In this document: positions 5,908 through 8,317 of the stretch, one piece after another
Numbering within the stretch: the first letter of the stretch is position 1
Layout of the letters: every line of letters starts with the position of its first letter
Notes under the pieces: model-generated
What the model saw: the letters and a program-made list of their open reading frames with translations, nothing else
Databases searched by the model: none
Told to the model about the DNA's origin: nothing
Assembly: GCA_031274075.1 (NCBI GenBank)
Contig: JAISQQ010000103.1
Location: 1 to 8,317 of the forward strand
From: Accumulibacter sp.
Lineage (GTDB): Bacteria; Pseudomonadota; Gammaproteobacteria; Burkholderiales; Rhodocyclaceae
Length of the DNA: 8,317 nucleotides
Reading direction: 5' to 3'
Made by a program: the position numbers and the translations under genes

Positions 5908-6960
5908 GCCAATCCATTTCCGCTTGAGCTTGTGCGCGGCATGAACCGCCGTGCCGCAACCGCAGAACGGATCGAGCACCACGTCGCCCTCGTTGCTGGA
6001 CGCCTGGACGATGCGCTCCAGCAGGGCCAGCGGTTTTTGCGTGGGGTAGCCCAGGTATTCGTTCGGTGGCACCGGCCGGATGTCGGACCAATCGTTTTGC
6101 AGCGGCACGCCCGGCATTTCGTCAAGGTAACGTTTATAGGCGGGCGTTCCTCCGTTTTTCGGGAAATGCAAACGTCCTTGCGCGTGGAATTTTTCCATGT
6201 TCTCCCGCGAATAAGCCCAGTAACGGCCTTTATAGGGGCGTGTGCCATGAAAGTCATAGGACACGTCGCCGCCGGGCTTGGCCGCGGTCAGGTCGCCAAG
6301 CCGGTATCGGCGCCCGGTTTTTTCGTCGATATGCGTGTAGAAATGCCGGACGTAATCCTCGTCATAAGGCGTATAGAGCCAATTCCACGTCCATGTTTCG
6401 GACTTGGTGTAAAACAGGATGACGTCCCGAATGTTTCCGGGCAGTTTTCGCCCCTGTTTGGCGTCGTTGTGCGCGCTTGAACGCCGCCAACTGATCTCGC
6501 TGCCAAAGCGGGTTTTCCCGAACACGCTGTCCAGCACGATTTTCAGATAATGACTGGCGACCGGGTCGCAGTGCAGATAGAGGCTGCCGGTCGGCTTCAG
6601 CACGCGATGCAGTTCCAGCAGACGCCTGGCCATCATCACCAGATAGGCCATCATGTCGTTTTCGCCCAGGAAACGGCGCATGGCCTGGATCATCTCGGCG
6701 ACGTCCGTATGGCCGCCACGCACGATCTCGTCGAATTCTCCCTCCGCCTGCATTCCCCACTGCCAGGAATCCTTGAAGGCGACGATCTGCGCCTCGCTGC
6801 GGCCGCCCTTGGGCGAAGCGAAAAGGATGTTGTAGTCGCGCGCGCTGTTGAAGGGCGGATCAAGGTAGATCAGGTCGACGCTCTCATCGCCGATGTGCTC
6901 GCGCAGGATGCCGAGGTTGTCGCCGAAATACAGGAGCTTGTCCGGGATTTCAGTCGTCAT
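5323..6960 (-). CDS. DNA amino-methyltransferase fused to Mrr-like nuclease domain (copy 2)
   Basis: This 545-residue paralogue has the same architecture as copy 1: DPPF at 34-37, LHCDPVASHYLK, a target-recognition region at about 145-317, LGYPTQKPLALLERI, DPFCGCG at 330-336, and an Mrr-like C-terminus with D419, D423, S441 and K443. Residues 1-144 and about 352-545 are nearly identical to copy 1. Residues 145-351 are only distantly alike and 13 residues shorter, so the two proteins should recognise different DNA sequences (inference). It is the upstream gene of the pair, starting 57 bp after the deacylase gene on the same strand with no terminator between, so a three-gene transcript is plausible. 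There is no strong Shine-Dalgarno; CGGAAAA lies just ahead of the ATG. No separate restriction or specificity subunit is present in the window. Confidence 0.88.
   Translation of the reverse strand: MTTEIPDKLLYFGDNLGILREHIGDESVDLIYLDPPFNSARDYNILFASPKGGRSEAQIVAFKDSWQWGMQAEGEFDEIVRGGHTDVAEMIQAMRRFLGENDMMAYLVMMARRLLELHRVLKPTGSLYLHCDPVASHYLKIVLDSVFGKTRFGSEISWRRSSAHNDAKQGRKLPGNIRDVILFYTKSETWTWNWLYTPYDEDYVRHFYTHIDEKTGRRYRLGDLTAAKPGGDVSYDFHGTRPYKGRYWAYSRENMEKFHAQGRLHFPKNGGTPAYKRYLDEMPGVPLQNDWSDIRPVPPNEYLGYPTQKPLALLERIVQASSNEGDVVLDPFCGCGTAVHAAHKLKRKWIGIDITHLAIALIEKRLKDAFPGIAFAVHGTPRELEGARDLAARDKYQFQWWACSLVNAQPYQGRKKGADGGIDGLIYFQDEQKAHKKIVVSVKGGGNVGVAMVRDLVGVVEREKAEIGLFVTLAPPTQAMRSEAAKAGFYLSPTLPGNFPRLQILSVEGLLEGRERPLYPDLSQGGLTFKKAPREEKTADQKPLF
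6529..6960 (-). repeat. Long direct repeat, 5' arm, copy 2
   Basis: Partner of 4875-5306, at a constant offset of 1654 bases. It encodes residues 1-144 of copy 2, including the DPPF catalytic motif. Confidence 0.93.
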
Positions 6961-7017
6961 GGGGGATTTTCCGGTTGCGGAAGGGAGACGCCAGATCGAT
7001 GATACCGCTTCCGGCGC

Positions 7018-7491
7018 TTACTCGTCCGCCGCGATCTCGGCCAGCAAGGGCTGCGCGATGCGCGCGTAGTCGGCGGCGTCGAGCACGATCGAGGTATCCA
7101 GGCGGCCGGCGTTGAAGGCGATTTCCGCGTGCCGGGAAATGAGCCGCGGATCGACGACCAGCCGGATGTCGGGAGAGAACGAAAACGGCGGAATGGCGCC
7201 GATCGCGCAGCCGGTCCGGGCGCTGGCTTCCTCCGGCGAGGCGAAGGAGGCTTTCTTGCCGCCAACGGCCTGCGCCACCTTTCTGAAGTCCACCTTCCGG
7301 TCTCCCGGCAGGACGGCCAGCACCAGCACGCCGGGCTGCTCCTTGACACGGCACAACATGGCTTTCGCCCCCTGGCCGGGCAGCGTGCCGCGCAACTGCG
7401 CGACCCGTTCCGAGCCGCCCTCGGCGGGATGGCGAAGAACCCGGTAGCGGGCGCCGGATTCCCTGAGCAGGGTATCGATCCGTTCGAACAT
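7018..7491 (-). CDS. YbaK/EbsC-family aminoacyl-tRNA deacylase, YeaK-like
   Basis: Proteins of this family hydrolyse mischarged aminoacyl-tRNAs in trans, in the cytoplasm, to protect translation accuracy. The 157-residue protein is a stand-alone editing domain. It has GQGAKAMLCRV with the conserved lysine K43, TGCAIGAIPPFSFSP (93-107), and FNAGRLDTSIVL (126-137). The whole sequence resembles E. coli YeaK more than YbaK or ProXp-ala, judged by memory of those proteins, so the mischarged substrate is not settled. I chose ATG 7491 because AGGAG (7502-7498) lies 6 bases upstream; an in-frame ATG at 7518 would add nine residues and lacks such a site. It is divergent from the DUF1178 gene and 57 bp ahead of methyltransferase copy 2 on the same strand. 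Confidence 0.9.
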   Translation of the reverse strand: MFERIDTLLRESGARYRVLRHPAEGGSERVAQLRGTLPGQGAKAMLCRVKEQPGVLVLAVLPGDRKVDFRKVAQAVGGKKASFASPEEASARTGCAIGAIPPFSFSPDIRLVVDPRLISRHAEIAFNAGRLDTSIVLDAADYARIAQPLLAEIAADE

Positions 7492-7520
7492 GCGTTTCTC
7501 CTGAAAAAACAGCCGCATGG

Positions 7521-7542
7521 TAACGCCAAATTAACGCCAAAT
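7521..7542. repeat. Exact 11-bp tandem repeat in a divergent intergenic region
   Basis: TAACGCCAAAT occurs twice with no gap (7521-7531 and 7532-7542), in the 117-bp space between the divergent deacylase and DUF1178 genes. One helical turn between copies would suit a regulator binding the same DNA face, but no regulator is identified. Confidence 0.6.
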
Positions 7543-7567
7543 CGTTCCCAAGCATTTCCGGACGATC

Positions 7568-7576
7568 TGATAAACT
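7568..7576 (+). promoter_or_regulatory. Possible extended -10 promoter of the DUF1178 gene
   Basis: TGATAAACT fits an extended -10 (TGn then TAAACT, four of six matches). No convincing -35 exists at 16-18 bases. A start near 7583 would leave a leader of about 26 bases before ATG 7609. Confidence 0.3.
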
Positions 7577-7608
7577 TCCAGCCATGCTCCAAGGCTTGCC
7601 ACATCCGC

Positions 7609-8061
7609 ATGATCATTTTTGACCTAAGCTGCGACAACGGCCATCGCTTTGAAGGATGGTTCCAGTCCGCCGACGCATTCGACGCGCAGCGCGCCGGGGG
7701 ATTGGTTTCCTGTCCTTTCTGCGCTTCCACCGGGATTCGCCGGGTTCCGTCGGCCGTCCATCTGGTCAAGGCTGCCGAGACCGCGCCCGCGCCTGTGCCG
7801 CCGCCACATCCCGCCAAGGCGGCCGTGGTCAATCCGCGCGGCGAGTTGTTCGACGCCTATCGGAAACTCGTGGCGGCGATCATGGTCAACAGCGAGGATG
7901 TCGGTGCGGAATTCGCCAACGAAGCGCGCAAAATCCACTACCTCGAAGCCCCGGAGCGCTCGATTCGCGGACAGGCCAGCGAAAAAGAGTACAAGGCCCT
8001 GCGCGAGGAAGGCATCGAGGTTCTCAGGCTCCCCGTCGTAAAAAAAGAAAATCTGAATTAG
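7609..8061 (+). CDS. DUF1178 family zinc-ribbon protein
   Basis: This is a 150-residue cytoplasmic protein of the DUF1178 family, conserved in alpha- and betaproteobacteria and without a known function. The N-terminus MIIFDLSCDNGHRFEGWF is typical of the family. C8, H12, C35 and C38 (CDNGH then CPFC) look like a metal-binding ribbon. A Pro/Ala-rich linker (about 58-70) joins it to a charged helical C-terminal domain containing EFANEARKIHYLEAPERSIRG (about 104-124), which is conserved in the family. I chose ATG 7609 because the family N-terminus starts there; upstream codons in the same frame overlap the divergent deacylase gene and look non-coding. The Shine-Dalgarno is weak (AAGG 15 bases upstream). 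No lipid or membrane segment is seen. Confidence 0.9.
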   Translation: MIIFDLSCDNGHRFEGWFQSADAFDAQRAGGLVSCPFCASTGIRRVPSAVHLVKAAETAPAPVPPPHPAKAAVVNPRGELFDAYRKLVAAIMVNSEDVGAEFANEARKIHYLEAPERSIRGQASEKEYKALREEGIEVLRLPVVKKENLN

Positions 8062-8065
8062 GCGG

Positions 8066-8086
8066 GGGGCAGGTGGCAGGTGTCAG
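8066..8086 (+). repeat. Short heptad repeat after the DUF1178 gene
   Basis: Three contiguous 7-bp units, GGGGCAG, GTGGCAG and GTGTCAG, start four bases after the DUF1178 stop codon. They share the NNNNCAG pattern and period of the array at the end of rlmB. Confidence 0.6.
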
Positions 8087-8188
8087 GCGATGATTTTGCT
8101 TGTTTTTTTGGGGTTCGCTTTGCCACCCTATGTAGGCTATCGGGCGCTTGGCTTGGCGCGTCGTTTGCCGGGACATGAATGAGGAATA

Positions 8189-8210
8189 CATCGGCAAACC
8201 GCCGCCGATG
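8189..8210. other. Perfect 7-bp inverted repeat (hairpin)
   Basis: CATCGGC (8189-8195) and GCCGATG (8204-8210) flank an 8-base loop. It lies 15 bases past the stop of the possible minus-strand gene at the right edge, so it could be a weak terminator, but no clear U-run follows on either strand. The rest of 8087-8225 shows only a run of seven T at 8103-8109. Confidence 0.4.
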
Positions 8211-8225
8211 CTCAATCCTCAAGCG

Positions 8226-8315
8226 TCACGGTAGGTCAAGCCGCACGCCGGTCATTTCCGCGCTGAGCGCCAACACACGGTCAGCGGACGATTTATCGAG
8301 CGCCCAGGGGCGCAC
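8226..8315 (-). CDS. Possible 3' end of an unidentified gene (partial)
   Basis: The minus strand is open from the right edge to a TGA at 8228-8226 and gives 29 residues, ending in ADRVLALSAEMTGVRLDLP. The composition and the amphipathic pattern look protein-like, and a hairpin lies just downstream. I do not recognise the family. The segment is too short to exclude chance, and other frames here are also open. Confidence 0.3.
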   Translation of the reverse strand: MRPWALDKSSADRVLALSAEMTGVRLDLP

Positions 8316-8317
8316 GC

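Noticed and set aside
5239..6480. A 413-residue plus-strand frame over the methyltransferase genes, and its sibling at 3645-4331
   Set aside because: Both are antisense shadows of the two near-identical methyltransferase arms. The duplication makes them look like a conserved pair.
6957..7832. Minus-strand frames of 211 and 291 residues over the deacylase gene and the divergent gap
   Set aside because: They are out of frame with the clear YbaK-family gene, cross its promoter region and the DUF1178 start, and have the composition of GC-rich shadows.
8024..8215. A 63-residue minus-strand frame between the DUF1178 gene and the right edge
   Set aside because: It overlaps the 3' end of DUF1178 and the heptad run, has no ribosome binding site and no recognisable domain.

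Overview
The window reads as chromosomal DNA of a GC-rich proteobacterium, most likely a betaproteobacterium. The clues are the rnr-rlmB gene pair, a DUF1178 protein (a family of alpha- and betaproteobacteria), and the codon use. This is an inference from gene content; no search was run.

Left part (1-2788). Bases 1-360 hold no convincing gene, apart from a doubtful reading frame open at the left edge, a TATAAT box on the plus strand and a terminator on the minus strand. A tRNA-Leu(CAG) gene lies at 361-444 on the minus strand. Its near-consensus sigma70 promoter (463-490) sits on top of the start of rnr, which reads the other way. rnr encodes RNase R, a 3'-5' exoribonuclease of structured RNA, and lacks the usual lysine-rich tail. 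rlmB follows and encodes the 23S rRNA G2251 2'-O-methyltransferase. These are RNA maturation and decay functions.

Centre (3516-6960). rlmB converges on two tandem minus-strand genes that encode paralogous fusion proteins: a beta-class amino-methyltransferase (DPPF, target-recognition region, FCGCG) followed by an Mrr-like nuclease-fold domain. The two genes are about 97% identical in DNA (hand count) over a 432-bp 5' arm and a 585-bp 3' arm, but differ strongly in a middle block of about 620-660 bp that covers target recognition and motif I. The change at each block edge is abrupt. This mosaic pair is the most striking thing in the window: one scaffold carrying two apparent DNA specificities. 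Between rlmB and the pair lies a large inverted array of 7-bp repeats (units ending CAG), which also encodes the last residues of RlmB.

Right part (6961-8317). Upstream of the pair, on the same strand and probably in the same operon, is a YbaK/YeaK-type aminoacyl-tRNA deacylase. Divergent from it is a DUF1178 zinc-ribbon protein, and the gap between them carries an exact 11-bp tandem repeat. Another short run of CAG-ending heptads follows the DUF1178 stop. The last 90 bases may be the 3' end of an unidentified minus-strand gene.

The housekeeping genes look ordinary. The methyltransferase pair looks like an accessory insert between rlmB and the deacylase gene, but no integrase, transposase or separate restriction gene is visible.
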